Of a stretch of DNA of 64,000 nucleotides, positions 23,589 to 37,184 are shown piece by piece. Numbering within the stretch: the first letter of the stretch is position 1; every line of letters starts with the position of its first letter. This stretch comes from Hybos culiciformis (lineage: Eukaryota > Arthropoda > Insecta > Diptera > Hybotidae). The position numbers and the translations under genes are program-made. Below the pieces are notes generated by a model. That model was given only the letters and a program-made list of their open reading frames with translations. It did not search any database and was not told the origin of the DNA. The DNA is taken from contig OZ023274.1 of the NCBI GenBank assembly GCA_964007475.1, positions 93,939,750 to 94,003,749 of the forward strand. The letters are read 5' to 3'.

Positions 23589-26423
23589 ATGTCTAACGTT
23601 ATACTTAATAATCGTTCAATTATAATTTTTAATAAAATTATTAAAATTGAATCAAAAATTTATTGTTCTTATCAAAAGAATTTTATATCAACAATAAAAT
23701 TTTCAAAAAATTATCAAAAATACAGTCCAAAACAATTGTTTGAACATAAAATCCAATCAAAACAGCTGTTGCGAGATGAACATCAAGTGCAGGCAATGAA
23801 AAGTCTTGAACAACTTTTTAATACAATTCAGAATTATGAACCACCTAAAATACAATATGATTCTGGTATTATGAGTAAATTATTTGGTGGTGGAAGCAAA
23901 GTTAATTCCGATAGTATTCCAAAAGGTCAGAATTAAAAATAAAAATTAAATTAATTAGATAGTAGGTATGTAGTTGTTGTGAAACTTATGCAAGAATTTT
24001 AATATTAAAAAAATCATTATTTTAGGTTTATATATCTATGGAAGTGTTGGCGGAGGTAAAACTACCCTAATGGATCTGTTTTATGAATGCTGTGGCAAAG
24101 TAATTTTTTTGTTGTAAAGAAAATCAATATATAGTTATTATATACCTAACTGCTTTACAGAAAATAAAATCTTAAATACTTTATTTACCTACCTACTCTA
24201 AGAAAGAATTTGTGGCAATCTTTCATTTCAAAATCTTAAAACTTATAGGACATAAAACTTGAATGGAAAGTACATTATTACTTTGTTTTTTAAGATGGTA
24301 AATATGATATTTTTAATTTATGAAAAAAAAAAAAACAAGAAATTTTATATAAAGTTTATTGAGGACATTATTCCAGAATCTTATTAGACATATTAGCTAT
24401 CTTAATTGTTGTTTTTCCTGTGTAAGTTAGAGATTGGTATAAAACAAAATTATTTAATAGAAATTCCATTTTTGTAACAGATAAATCGGAAAAAAAGAAT
24501 TCATTTTAATGCTTTCATGACTAATGTTCATTCAAGAATTCATGAGGTGAAAGAAAGTATGGTTGTTGAGCGAGATCCGGATGAGAAGTCAAAGCCATTT
24601 GATCCAACTGAGCCCGTGGCCGCAATGATATCTGCAGAATCCTGGCTTATTTGTTTCGATGAGTTTCAAGTTACAGATATTGCGGATGCAATGATATTGA
24701 AACGATTATTTACTCATCTATTCGATTATGGCATTGTGATTATAGCAACAAGTAATCGACATCCAAATGATTTATATAAAAATGGCTTACAGCGAAGTAA
24801 TTTTGTTCCATTTATTGGTTTATTACAATCAAAATGTAATGTTGTGTCATTGGACAGCGGAGTTGATTACAGAAAAATTGCATCAAAAGGTACCGGCGAA
24901 GGATATTATTTTGTGTAAGATACATAATATTTATTTATATAATAATTTATTGAATTTAATTTTTTAATTGTAGGAAATCTTCTGGTAATGCAACGGCTCA
25001 AATGGACAGAGTTTTTAAAATATTGTGTTCTCAGGAGAATGATAATGTACGGCCAAGAACAATTACACATTTAGGACGGGATCTTACATTTGCAAAAACT
25101 TGTGGTCAGGTTTTGAGTAGTTCATTCTATGAACTTTGTCATAGAGTGAGTTTTTTCTTTTTTGTGATGCCTTAAGATGTTTTTTTCTAATTTTTTTTTA
25201 TAATTTCAGCCTTTAGCTGCTAGTGATTATTTACAAATAGCTCAATTTTTCCATACGGTCAGTGATTATTTTGTTTCTAAAACTCGTATCCATAAATGAA
25301 AAAAATCATTAAGTATTTAGTAAGAGTCTTCATTTATTACAGAATATTATTTGAATAGTTGATTATAAAATATTTACAATTTTACTGGTGATAAATTTAT
25401 ATTTTTATAAACCTTTTTCACGTTATGCAAGTTCATTAAATAATTGTAGTTAATTTTATTACATCTATTCATCATAAAAATTATTATAAATAAGTACAAG
25501 AAACAAAAAATTCTTTTTAAATATAAGCAAACATATTAAATATAAATGACATTAAGTAGGTATAGATGTTAAAAGTTTTTAATTCTAATAGGCTCTAAGA
25601 CTTAGACTGTACGTACTTACCTATATATTTGTTTTATTTTTAATTTAATTTTTATTAAATATGTTTTTTTTCATTTCGCTAAAATTAAAAATTTTTCGCG
25701 CGAATTATAAAAGTCTATTTGTTATCGATTCACAAAGTTTACAAAATTGTGTTCTACTACATGTTCTACCTTCTAAGTTCTAACCCATCTTTTTATTACT
25801 TCATCGAATAGGTAAAGATCATTATTCGTAATAGTTATCATATTGATGGTTAATTTAGGGCATTTTCCAAACTACTCGGGCACTATTCATCACTTTGTCC
25901 GTAACAAAATAAAGGTTTAAATTAATTAAATTAAATTAATAATAGACTTTTTCAAACATTTATTTTTAAGGTGTTAATACACGATGTACCAAAATTAAAT
26001 ACAAAATTGAGATCTGAAGCACGTCGTTTTATAATGTTAATAGATACATTATATGATAATCGTATTCGAGTTGTAATTTCAGCCGCTGAAGGGCTTAATC
26101 AGTTATTTTCTGCAGAGAATTCTGGATCAATTTCAGATGAACAACGTCGTCTCATGGATGATCTGCAAATTGACCAAAACTCTGTAAGTTTAAATAATAA
26201 CAAAATTGAGAAAAAAATGTAATGCTGAATTCTGTCGAAAATTGGAGTTTTTGTTATTCGATTATCTTCCAATTGTTAGCTAATTTCTCGTATTTTTTAG
26301 ACTGAATCAAAATCAAACGTTTTCTCTGGAGAGGAAGAATACTTTGCTTCTGATCGTACGATATCACGCTTATTTGAAATGCAAACCTCTGAGTATTGGC
26401 AACAGTGGGAAAAGCACAGATAA
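23589..26423 (+). CDS. AFG1L: AFG1-like mitochondrial AAA ATPase
   Basis: Orthologue of yeast Afg1 / human AFG1L (LACE1), an inner-membrane-associated P-loop ATPase in mitochondrial protein quality control. Exons 23589..23925, 24026..24099, 24481..24914, 24974..25145, 25210..25257, 25971..26183, 26301..26423; all phases close, 466 aa, the family's normal length. The N-terminus is basic and hydroxylated, fitting a mitochondrial targeting signal. Walker A is [16 protein letters not shown] (exon 2) and Walker [21 protein letters not shown] (exon 3), with sensor [17 protein letters not shown]. The last exons carry [19 protein letters not shown] and the terminal region [15 protein letters not shown]. 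Intron 5 is the longest (713 bp). The first codon is the ATG at 23589. AATAAA signals follow at about 26470. Single copy here and unrelated to its neighbours. Confidence 0.96.
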
Positions 26424-27253
26424 GCAGATCACCATGCTAATAGAATACAGTATTGAGTACTTATAGAACGAATAAATATAATAAATATGAGTATATATAT
26501 GCAGCGAGTTAATAACTTTTATTTCCGAAAGCGTTAGAATTTTTGTTAAATAAATTTATAAATTTTAACTATTTATTTTAATTTTTCGAGAATAAAAATT
26601 ATTTTTAAAATATGAAGAAAAAAACTGTTAATGTTGCTAGGTAGTTTATTTATTTTTATTAAATTTTTAGAATATAAAAAAATGTAAATATGTATTTAAA
26701 AATTTTATGAAATAAATTATTATTTTAAAAACGATTTGTTTCAATCTGATTAATAAATTAATAAGCTTTTGAAGATGAGTTTAGTCAAGATGTTTCTAAG
26801 AATTTTCATAGATACATACAGTTAGTGCTTCTAAAATCAAAATCCTGAAAAGAGACTTCAAAAAAAAAAAAAACTCGATAAAAGTGATTCTTAATCAATG
26901 GTATAATACATAATACAATTCCTTTTCATTTGAACATAAAGATTTTTGATTTAGATGGATGGAGTTATGTAGCTTTTGTTGACCGATCAACAATTGACAA
27001 CAAATGTTCATAGTCTGATATTCAAGTATCTTAAGGTGTTCAATTATAAATTGAAAAAGAAACCGAAAGAAACCAAATCGATAATAAAAAAGAATAAAAA
27101 AAATCCTACTCTAATAACAGAGTGTTCTCTTTCTTGGACCATCTGGTAGCCCTACATAGAGTAACGGAGTCTTGCGGAATGTAGAAAAAATTAGTTTGGA
27201 ATATTTAATAAAATAACAATGTGAAAAATGTACATAAATAATACTACAAAAAA
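26424..27253. other. convergent 3' intergenic
   Basis: Lies between the 3' ends of the AFG1-like gene (plus) and the first galectin-like gene (minus). AATAAATATAATAAAT near 26470 is a likely poly(A) signal for the former. I see nothing else. Confidence 0.5.
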
Positions 27254-28174
27254 TCAATAAAAAAGATTTGAATTTTTATCTTCTTTGTGTTCCACTTTGA
27301 TGTCATGAACCAAGCTATCCATGGTTATTAATATATGATTTATTTTATCAATCGGCAAATTACGGTTATAACAAACAAAATAATTTCCATTTACAAATAT
27401 TTCATAAAACGTTTCATGAACTAAAATTTCAACTAAATATGCTGTATAAGCTTCGAACGGAAAGCCACCATATAATTCATGCCCTTTAAATCCACTTTGA
27501 AAGAATACTCTATGCACAGTTCTGTCAACTGGCCTCATATCCATTAAAAAAGGAATTTCACATTTACCAGTATATTGGATACAGTCACCGACTTGTAAAT
27601 TAATTTGTGCTCTAAAAAAATCCAATTAATTTTAAGGTTTTAGTTCCACAACATTTTATGTTTATTATAATTATTTTAATTATAGTTACCTGGTGCTAGC
27701 ATCGCCTAAGGTTCCATTTATTGTAATTTTATCACCAATTTTCAATCTTTTTTTCAGTGGTGTTAATATTTTTACCTTAAATAAAAAAAAAAAATCATTT
27801 GTGAATTTTTACTTTTTTAATCCGATGAAAAAAAATATCAAGTATTATTTAATCATTATTTAAATATTTTATATTATTTAATCAAATTTAATCATACAAT
27901 TATTAAGTTGATTATTAACTTCTAAAATTTGTTTTTACTATATGGTAGATTTGAATTTAGATTAATGCATTAAATTCAGAATTTTAAGTCGTGGACCTAA
28001 GTTGTTAGAAAAACCAATTTATAATTTTAAATTGTTTTAAAATAACAAATCCAAATAAATTCTATAAAATTTTCTGAAGCTTACATTGTCATTGGTTGTC
28101 TTTGCACTCTCTAGTTCCATTGCTAATATGGATAAAATAACAATATGAAAATAATTCTCTTTTAACAGTAGCAT
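27254..28174 (-). CDS. secreted galectin-like protein 1
   Basis: Model: complement(join(27254..27611, 27690..27775, 28085..28174)), 177 aa. Exon 1 is a 30-codon signal peptide exon (MLLLKENYFHIVILSILAME...). Exon 2 opens the galectin fold with KILTPLKKRLKIGDKITING. Exon 3 holds the rest: RAQINLQVGDCIQYTG, then GGFPFEAYTAYLVEILV, then YEIFVNGNYFVCYNRNLPID and HILITMDS, matching the F/Y-x-V/I-x-VNG-x-x-F...R-LP-x-x-I-x-x-I-x-I pattern of galectins. The usual sugar-contact signature (H-x-N-P-R and W-G-x-E) is not recognisable, so lectin activity is doubtful. A signal peptide is atypical, since most galectins leave the cell without one. Tandem with the gene at 29190-29986, with identical exon structure. 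Confidence 0.78.
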
Positions 28175-29189
28175 GTCTTAAAGTAGTTAGGTACAACAAT
28201 TTTAAAATATGAAAAATGTTTTAAACTTGAAATCTCAATAAGAACTAAATATAAAATTAACAAAAAGTTTATTATATAAAACATTTTTGTTTTTTATGTT
28301 GCGATTTTCTTATCTTACAAGAAAAATTCTATAAAATCTGTGGGAAATTAATTTTTTAACATCGGTTGAAAAATGAAAAAAAATTAATTATAAAATATAG
28401 ATAAGAATATTTATGCTTTTGTTGATTATTCAATTTAATCAAAAATTTATTAATTCAATTATTTTTAGAATTCGTTAATTATTAAGTGTAATGTAATACC
28501 CCAAAATTATAAAATTAATAAAATAAATAATATAAATTCTTGAATTTTTTTATTAAATAATGTATAAACATTATAAGATACAACTTAAAATTTTTTTGAA
28601 GGAACCTAGAATCATATTATGTTATGAGCTTTTGTCTGCCATCATTAAATATAATTCTTCTTAAATTGTGGCAACATTATTATAAACAATTTTAGGTACC
28701 TAATTCTTTATCCACGATTATTTTTGTGGGTTGAATTTTTTTTTGGATTTATTAATTGAATGAATAAAAATAAAACAAATTTATCTGACTATCAATGAAA
28801 TATATTTAATTTAACGTTTCGAACCTACTTGAAGATTTTCTTCAAAAACATTAAAATATTATGATTTTAATTAACACAATAAAATTAACTTAATTTTATC
28901 TAACAACCTAACAATACAAAATTATCAAATTTTTTACAAAAATAAATACGGTACTAACATAAATTTAATATAAAATTACTGTAAAAAAAAATGTTTAAAT
29001 TAATTAATAAAATAATCTTAAAAAAACTAATATTTAATATTATTTATAAAAATTAAGAGCAGAGAGCAACCTGTCAGCAATACCATTATGTATATTAATG
29101 TTTAATTTTTTACAAAATTAAAGTTATTTAAAAAAATAATAATAACATATCCAATATAAATGAATAACATATTATCTAAATGCTATAAT
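28175..29189. other. intergenic between galectin-like genes
   Basis: AT-rich; it should contain the promoter of galectin-like gene 1 and the 3' end of gene 2. No other feature seen. Confidence 0.5.
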
Positions 29190-29986
29190 TTACTTTTTAG
29201 CATATTCAATTTCTACAGAATCAACTGTAGTGTGTTTAATCATGATATGATTTATGAGATTTGTTGAATATTGATGATTGTATGTACAAAAATATTTATT
29301 ATTAATGTAAATTTCATAAAAATCTTTTTGAATAATTATTTCGATAGTGTAATTAGTTTTCGGCTTTAACGGAAATCCACCATCTTTTTCAACTTTTAAG
29401 AATTTTCCAATTGATCCTTTAAATGAACATCGAGATAGGTTGTTGGTTTTAAAATTAATATATAATAATAGGGGAATATCACATCCATTCAGTGCAAATT
29501 TTGTACAAACACCATATTGTAAATAAATTTCTAATCTGAAAATAATAAAAAAAAAAAGATAATATTTTAAAAGTCTTAAATTATTATAAACAAGTATGTA
29601 TTATTTATGTTGAGATTCCATTTTACTTACACAGAAGAAGATTCTGATGAAATACCTTTGATTATGATTTTGTCATTAGGCTCGAACCTCTTTTCTAATG
29701 GAATTAATAATTTAACCTACATTGTTAATTGAATAAAATATAAAAAAAAAGTTATTTATTTTACAGCTTAAAATTTTTTTTTTGTATATATTTGTATGAA
29801 GTTGGTTGTAATTTATTCACGAATATTTTATTCGTAATATGTATTTCAATGTGCTTAATTTGACACTTTCAGTGGTTAACAATAAAATTTAATTAAGCTT
29901 ACATTATCATCACTATTAGTTTCAGCGTTCTCTACTCCATAATTCGAAATTATTAACCACAAAAATAAAAATATTTTAATATACAT
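29190..29986 (-). CDS. secreted galectin-like protein 2
   Basis: Model: complement(join(29190..29535, 29631..29716, 29903..29986)), 171 aa, phases 0 and 2 exactly as in the neighbour. Exon 1 encodes a signal peptide (MYIKIFLFLWLIISNYGVENA). Exon 2 encodes VKLLIPLEKRFEPNDKIIIK, parallel to KILTPLKKRLKIGDKITING of gene 1. Exon 3 has the galectin C-terminal half: GGFPLKPKTNYTIEIII, YEIYINNKYFCTYNH, INHIMIKHTTVDSVEIEY. The H-x-N-P-R and W-G-x-E sugar-binding residues are again absent. Both proteins probably act outside the cell, but the ligand is unknown. The two arose by an old tandem duplication, since they are only moderately similar. Confidence 0.77.
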
Positions 29987-32900
29987 TTTAAATTTAGTTT
30001 TACTTTATGACTAATTTAATAATTAATATTCTATTTTGATTAAAATACACTACTAAAGAATAAAAAGTATTCAAATATGAAGTATTCCTTGAAGTTCTTC
30101 AAATTTATATACTTAAATATGCTGAAAGGGAATTTACACTTCTTGACTAAATGATAACGATGATAACACAGAGATCATGTAATGCATAAAAGCTCGGGTG
30201 ATGCAAAAAAAAGCATTTTACTTTAGATAATTTATATACCCTAACATTTTTTATTTAAATTTTATAATCTTTTATTAACTTTATAATATTCAATTGATTT
30301 TTATTAGCGTATAATATTCAATTATAATCTTATATTCGAATCTTCATAATTTGAAATGAATGAAAAAAATTTTGCAAGTTTAATAAATTTTTTTTTCGGG
30401 TTTTTGAAGTATACTATTTTGAGACAATCTCATAGCCTGACTTGAGAGTTTATCAACGTAAATTAGAAAAATATTAATATTATAACGAAGCATACGAATC
30501 TGATGACGAATATTTTGATTTACAATTGCAAAGAGTTATCAATAGAAATTCCCATTTTTTTGCTTATCTATCTTACTTTATAATAATTTGTGTTCTTTGA
30601 ACTTAGTCTTATCAATTAAAAATGTTTAAAACTTGGAATCATTTTGAAATATTTTCTTTAATTTATTAAAAATACGAGCTTACGTGTTTATAACATTTTT
30701 TAGGTTGGTAAAAACCCAACATATTTAAAAAAAATATCTTGACCCTTTCAGGACAACATTAATAGTTTTAAAAATAAAAACATAATTTTTAGATACAAAA
30801 CTGATAATATTTTTTACTACAGGAAAATTGTGTGAAACTCATTGAAATGGTTGAAGGAGATTAAAAAAAAACGCTCCTTTGACTTTTGATCTACTCTACA
30901 TAGGATCAATTGCCATTACAGTGGAGTTATCGAACATCATATATATTTATTATATAAATTTTTATTTTTTATTATTATAGAGATATATATGTGTATATAA
31001 AAACGAATTATATATAATAATATTATATTATCTTCTTTATTATATGATAATAAATAAAATTAAATTATTTGCAAAAGATAATTTAATTTATTATGCTTTC
31101 TTTTATATAAAACAAAAACTAATTTCATGCATTTTCAGATTATAATTTAATGTACTACCAGTAATGGTCCAATATAAAAACTTTTGATGTTAAATTGAAT
31201 ATTACGAAATTTTTTACAAAAAAAAATACATATATATTCATTACACGATGAGTATTTTACACATTTAACAGTGTTTCATTTACAATGTTTGTGACTTTTT
31301 TAATACACAACATTATAACATCAACCATTAGAGTTAAATCGCTTAGAAAATAGACGTATAAATAAATCTGAGTATAGGGTTTTGCTCCGAAGTCGAATAA
31401 TATGAATATGATTGGAAGTTTAAAAACAAAAAATTTTAGTAAAAAAATGAAGAAGGAGTCATATTTTTTATAAGTATTCATAACAGATTACTGAAAACTT
31501 GTAAATATTATGTTTCTTAACTTGTGCCTATGAAAATGAAAGCTTAATATTATTGTTACAAAGTTAAAGTATATATCTAATACTTGATTATTATTAATTT
31601 TTAGTTTTTTTTTTTTTTTAACTTATGTAGCTATTATGTATATAAAATTCAATTTTAAAATTTAAACTTATTGTTAAAGTTATAGGTTTTTGTTTAAAAT
31701 TACCTTAGTTAATGAATAATTTCTGTTTAGTTTTGCAGTTGAAAAGGAAATTTTTAACATATGTATTACATATGTATAGTACATTTTAAAAAATTGCATT
31801 TAATTTTACGTTACTAGTTACCTAAATGTTATTTACTACTATTTATTTACTATTAGGTTTTTCTAGCGTAGTTTCGAATATTGTGAAATTTTAACTTAAA
31901 AAACGAAATGTTGTCTATTATATTGGTTACAATAATGTAAATGTTGGAGTCGGCTTTTAGTCGATATAAAATTAATGAAAATAAAAATTAGGCAATTTAA
32001 AAAAAAATTATACAGTACGATCGGGCTTATCATTAATCTATAAAAAATTAAAAATTAGCATTTCGAATAACAGTTTTTATAGCTGATCTTCAAAGATCGT
32101 TGATAATGAAATGAAAGAAATTGGCATGAATTTAAAGAATATACAAGGATCTTAGTTAATTCAAACTTTTCTGTAACAAAATTTCGTTTATTTTATTTTC
32201 TTATATTATAGTCATATAAGTATTTATTTTAAATTAACTGAAAAATAAAATAAAAATATTATTCAGAAAAGTTGAACAACCCGAAGATGTTCAATTTACG
32301 TTTTCATTTTCATATATATGTATACATATTTTTTTTGTGATGTAATTTGTAGTATTTTTATTTTTTGTGCTGAAATACTTTTTTGTTTATATTGCCGTGG
32401 TTATAAAACTTTTTTTTTTCTTTCAAAAGAAAAAATATACAATATTTTAGTTATGTATGTATATAAAAGATTTTGAATGGGACATTTGGAAACTGGATTT
32501 GTATTTGGAATCAATATTGAATTAACTTTTTTGCTTATTCTATATGAAATTGATTTAAAACTTATATTTAATGACCTACTTCTTCATTGTATATATGAGA
32601 TAAATAATGGTATATTAAATATAAATTTTATTTTAAATTCAACCTGTATAGTATTTTTAAAATATAAACAAATTGTGAAGATTACATTTTTTTTTTGTGC
32701 AACAGAACAGTGGCTCTCAACCATTTTTCTTAATATGATAACGCTAAGCTCGAAAAATTTATAAGAAGAAATAACTTAAACTTTTCATACACTTTATCTT
32801 CAATCATTAATAACAAAATCATGGATCTATTTGGTTGTGTGATTAATGTTTATGATTTATAAATTTTAAAAAATGTATTTCTTAAATTAAAATAATAATT

Positions 32901-35900
32901 TATTATTATTATAATAGTTTATGGAATTTAGCTCCAGCTAATTGATTCGAAGAAACCGTGTGAACGACTACTGCAATATTTGGAAATTTTTTTAAAAGAC
33001 TTTTTCATAACTATTAATAAATATTATAGTTTATTTAAAATTTAATTTGAACGATGATAAAATTTAAGATAATTTGTAGCCCGTATAGCCTTAAAGTGAG
33101 TTTTTCAAGTTATGTATATCTACTACTATAAGCCTATCTTATACTTTATTTGAATATGCAGCATTTACATAATAATCAAAAGAAATCCTTATTATCCAAT
33201 CTCCATAATCAAAACAAAGTTATAGGATTTGGTTAAATATTTCTTCATCTTCTTCATAACTCTTCTTATCATAATACATTGAATAAAAAAAAGTTTTGGT
33301 TTGATGACTTAATATATTAATTGCATTAAATTAGTCATCACTAATTAATTTCAGATTATTTTTTTTTATATTGACAAATTTTTTTTAAATAGATGGTTTT
33401 ATAATTGATTTATAATTTAAATATGATTATGTAATAGGTCAATGTCAAATTTTTTCTTCACACTCAAAAAATGCATCTATACATATATTTAAAATGTATA
33501 TATAGTATAGTTTTTGGAATATTTTAATAATTAATTAATAATAAAAAAAAAAAATAATATAATTTATTTACATATAACGAAAATAATTTCTAAATTTAAA
33601 ATTGTATCCATGCATATTATTGTTTTTGAGTTAAATTAAGGAGAATTAATTAGCATAATAAAAATTTACGGCAAATTTTAATGCCTTTTTTTTAACCAGT
33701 TTTATTTTATTTTTTTTTCTTAATTTACTTAATAATTATGGGATGAGAAACAAAATTAAACATATCACGATGATGGACTGTCATACTTACTATGAAATTT
33801 ATTATTAAATTTTTAGGGGAAAATTAATTATTATTTAAAATTTTCATTGTAATATCCATTTAAAATAAGCAAAATATTTAATTATTAGTAAACTACTTGT
33901 ATTGAAACTTTAAAATAAAAAAAAATGTTAAAAATTTGTCTTAGCTTTTCTTTAAACATCTTGGAAAATTATTTTATTTGAAAATTCTATGATATGAAAT
34001 GCAAAAGATTTCAATTTATATTTCATAAAAGTTTATCTTATTATTCAAACTTTATATTTTAAATGTAAAAAATGGTTAGATAAAATATTTTCTCTCATTT
34101 AGAATATGGTAAACATTTAATTTATTAAATAATATTGTTGACTGAAATTAAGAATGATTTACATAAATTTTGAAAAAAAAAAAAATAAAAATAAATAAAT
34201 AAAAAATTATATGAATTGGTTACCCGGTTGAATATAAATATTAAGTGTTATTTTAAAACTTTATATAGATATGATTTAGTTATTAATGGTTAAACTCGTA
34301 TGTATGTTTGTAATATTTCATAATATGTTGTTTTTTTTTATCATCCTCTGTAGAAATATTAAAATTAATGACTTTTGTGTTAAAGTGTTTTTCTATAAGT
34401 ATATATCAAATTTATTCATTATATACAATCCACGTTAATTAGAATTTAGCATAAAGTTCCATATATAGATTCAATGAACGACTTATCTTAATGTTCTTCT
34501 TCTTGTCAAAAAAAAAAGTCCGTATTTATCAGCAAATTTTACAGTAGAATAGCATGTATACATATAAAAAATGTTTCTAGAAATTATTATTTTAATTTGT
34601 AGATTAATATCAATAAATAATATGAATTAATGTACTACGGTTCTATGTAGTTTTGGAAACTATGCATTAGCTTACGTCAAAAAAAAAATTATCTTAATTT
34701 TTAGGCAATAACTTATTTGTATGAAATACTTTTACAAGTATTTTATTATATTGAATAAAATTAAAGTTTATCTATAGTATGTATATATTAAATGTTGTAC
34801 AGTTTCTGCTGTAAAAACATATTTTTCTTTTTTGATTTATGATGAGATTGAATATAATGAAATCGCAATAATTATTATGCGATGTCTGGCAGAAAGAAAT
34901 AAATTTAATGCATATTTTATAAAAATTCCCTTAAAGTTTTTATTTTTTTTTAATTGAACAAACGCAATAAATAACAAATACAACGTGATGTATAATTAAT
35001 TACAAATTTCGAATATTATGCGGCTACATCGAATCAACAAATATCACGTTTTAAAAGAAAAAAGAAATTTACCATTTGATATACATTTATTTCTAGGATT
35101 TTACAACTTACCTTGTTCTGCAGACTTTCCGTTCCCTTTTTATATAATAATTTTGGTGGCTGGCTAAATATTTCTTAATATTAATGTTAAGGCTTTGAAA
35201 GAGAAGTTTATGTAGTTAATTTTTTTCCTTTGGATTTGGGAATGCTGGGATATTTTTTTAAATAAATTTTCTCTAAATCTGATATTATATAAATGATAGA
35301 CAATGCAGATTATAATCTTGTTAACAAAACCATTATGTTAAAACGGATTGAGATCATCAAAAATATAAAAATTTTTCAGGTTTATTAAAATTTTATTCGT
35401 GCCAAAATTTTTTTTATTATTTTCCAGAATTAATTTTTAGTTACGAATTTTATCTTAAATCATTAAATTCATTTTAGTATATTTTAAAATTGCATTTTAT
35501 TTTATTTTTTATTTTTTTTTTTTCAAATCAATCCCAATTTTTTATGTCGTGATAAAATTAAGACGAAAAAAAATATGTACTTATATTAAAGTTTTTCAAA
35601 AAACCAGTTTGAAAACTTTTAACGGGAAAATAATTTTCCTATGCAAAAAAAAGTAAAATATTTAGAAAATTCACGGTTTTTCATAGATCAAATCGAATAA
35701 AAATTCCTATATATTTAAAAAAATAGCAATAAACTGTAGTAATATAATATATATACAATTTGGTTGAGAAATTTTCTCATGATGTGGCGGGAATTATAAA
35801 TCTTTAAATTTTGTGTCATTTTATGTATTTTATATATGTACTCGAAACAAATCGAGCCGCAATAAGAAGTCACGCCAGTATTAGTAAGTGCTTTAATTTA

Positions 35901-36958
35901 ACATTTATTTTATATATATTTACTGTTGAAAAATTAAATAAATATTTTCATCCTTCACTTATAAAATAAAATCGAATTAATAATAATTTAATAATTTTTT
36001 TTAGCAATATTCAACAAATATATAACAATATAACATTAATCAGCCTTTCGGTTTAAGATACTTTAATTTTTAAATAACTTGGTCAAAATCAGATGCTGAA
36101 CATATTTTTAAGATTCCTTCAATATCATTGTACCAATATTATGTCGTTTTTTGGCATATACAAATTTAATCATTTTAATCGAAATCTAGCCCTAGTCCAA
36201 ATCCTTGAGCTGTAACCTTATTCATGGTTTCAAAAATATACTCCGAAACCCTAAACTTTTAGTCGAGGTAAAAGTGGACGAGATAGTGCATGTTTTGGCA
36301 TTCAAATATTAAAATCGGCCAGCTGGCTCATTAGTTATAAGAATTTTTTGGCGGCCGGACGGATGGACATTTATTGAAACCGTATATAGTCTGCTTTATC
36401 ATTTTTGACGGAAAATGGGTTAAAAAATAGCCAAATTTAGAAAGAAAATTAGATTTTATGGAATTGATGCCAATCGAAAAAGAAAAATAGCGAATATCGA
36501 AATATTGGACTTAAATTTTAGAGTATGTACAAATGTTTCCCTACTAAATAAAGCATCTTTTTTTTTGGCAAAGTAAAATACCGTTTAAAATTTAGTTTTT
36601 TTTCTGAATAAGTAAGTATATATGTATAAAATATTAAATGGTATGGGAATGTCTCGCTTTACGCCAGTCAAACAACAACGAATAAAAACAATCAAGAAAT
36701 TAAAAAAAAAAAAAATAAACTTTTTTTTTTTTTTTCTTAATCTGATGATACTGAAAATTCGCATTTAACAAAACTTTTTTTTTTTTCTTTTATTATTTTA
36801 GTGTGATTGAATTTGTGGTAATTTTACTATACAATAAGTTATGTTGTTTTTTTGTTTTTTTTTTTGATTTATTTTTATGTTTTGTATGTATTTGTGGTAT
36901 AAGATAAATAAAAGATATTGCTCTTAAAATTTTATTACATTTGGAAGGCGCAGCACTC
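29987..36958. other. gene-poor AT-rich stretch of about 7 kb
   Basis: Between the galectin-like genes and the cuticle cluster. Many poly-A/poly-T runs and no exon I would defend. Open frames at 31257-31481 (minus) and 32477-32764 (plus) have AT-driven, low-complexity hydrophobic translations and no family resemblance. A short coding-like string occurs near 30488-30570. A candidate repeat is listed at about 36040-36420. Confidence 0.55.
36040..36420 (+). repeat. possible decayed dispersed repeat
   Basis: A patch less AT-rich than its surroundings. It has phrases such as AATCTAGCCCTAGTCCAAAT and AAATCGGCCAGCTGGCTCAT, and ends with GGCGGCCGGACGGATGGACA. Text of this kind (xxCGGxCGGACGGAxGGACA) is common in old insect repeat tails. 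No ends or target duplication found. Confidence 0.3.
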
Positions 36959-36992
36959 TATAAAAGCATAATTTGAACTGAATAAGTTCAGT
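36959..36992 (+). promoter_or_regulatory. TATA box and arthropod initiator of cuticle gene 1
   Basis: TATAAAAG at 36959-36966 and TCAGT at 36988-36992, 31 bp from TATA start to the A of the initiator: the classic insect core promoter. It lies about 195 bp upstream of the start codon of the gene at 37185. Confidence 0.8.
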
Positions 36993-37184
36993 CTTAGTAA
37001 AACCAGCTTTCACCTAAAATAACAAAAAACATAAAAAAAAAAATTAAATAAAATAAAATAAATTTACAAAAAAAAAAAAAAAAAGTTATCTCATCGCGGT
37101 TCTATAATTTGAACAAAAAAATATAAAAAAAAAATAAAATAAAACATAAAAAAAATTTATAAAATAAAATTAAATAATACCCAA

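Noticed and set aside
31257..31481. Possible small membrane protein (minus strand)
   Set aside because: Hydrophobic, low-complexity translation expected from AT-rich DNA; no family resemblance or splice signals.
32477..32764. 95-codon plus-strand frame
   Set aside because: Composition is AT-driven (I, L, N, F); no start context, neighbour or motif supports it.
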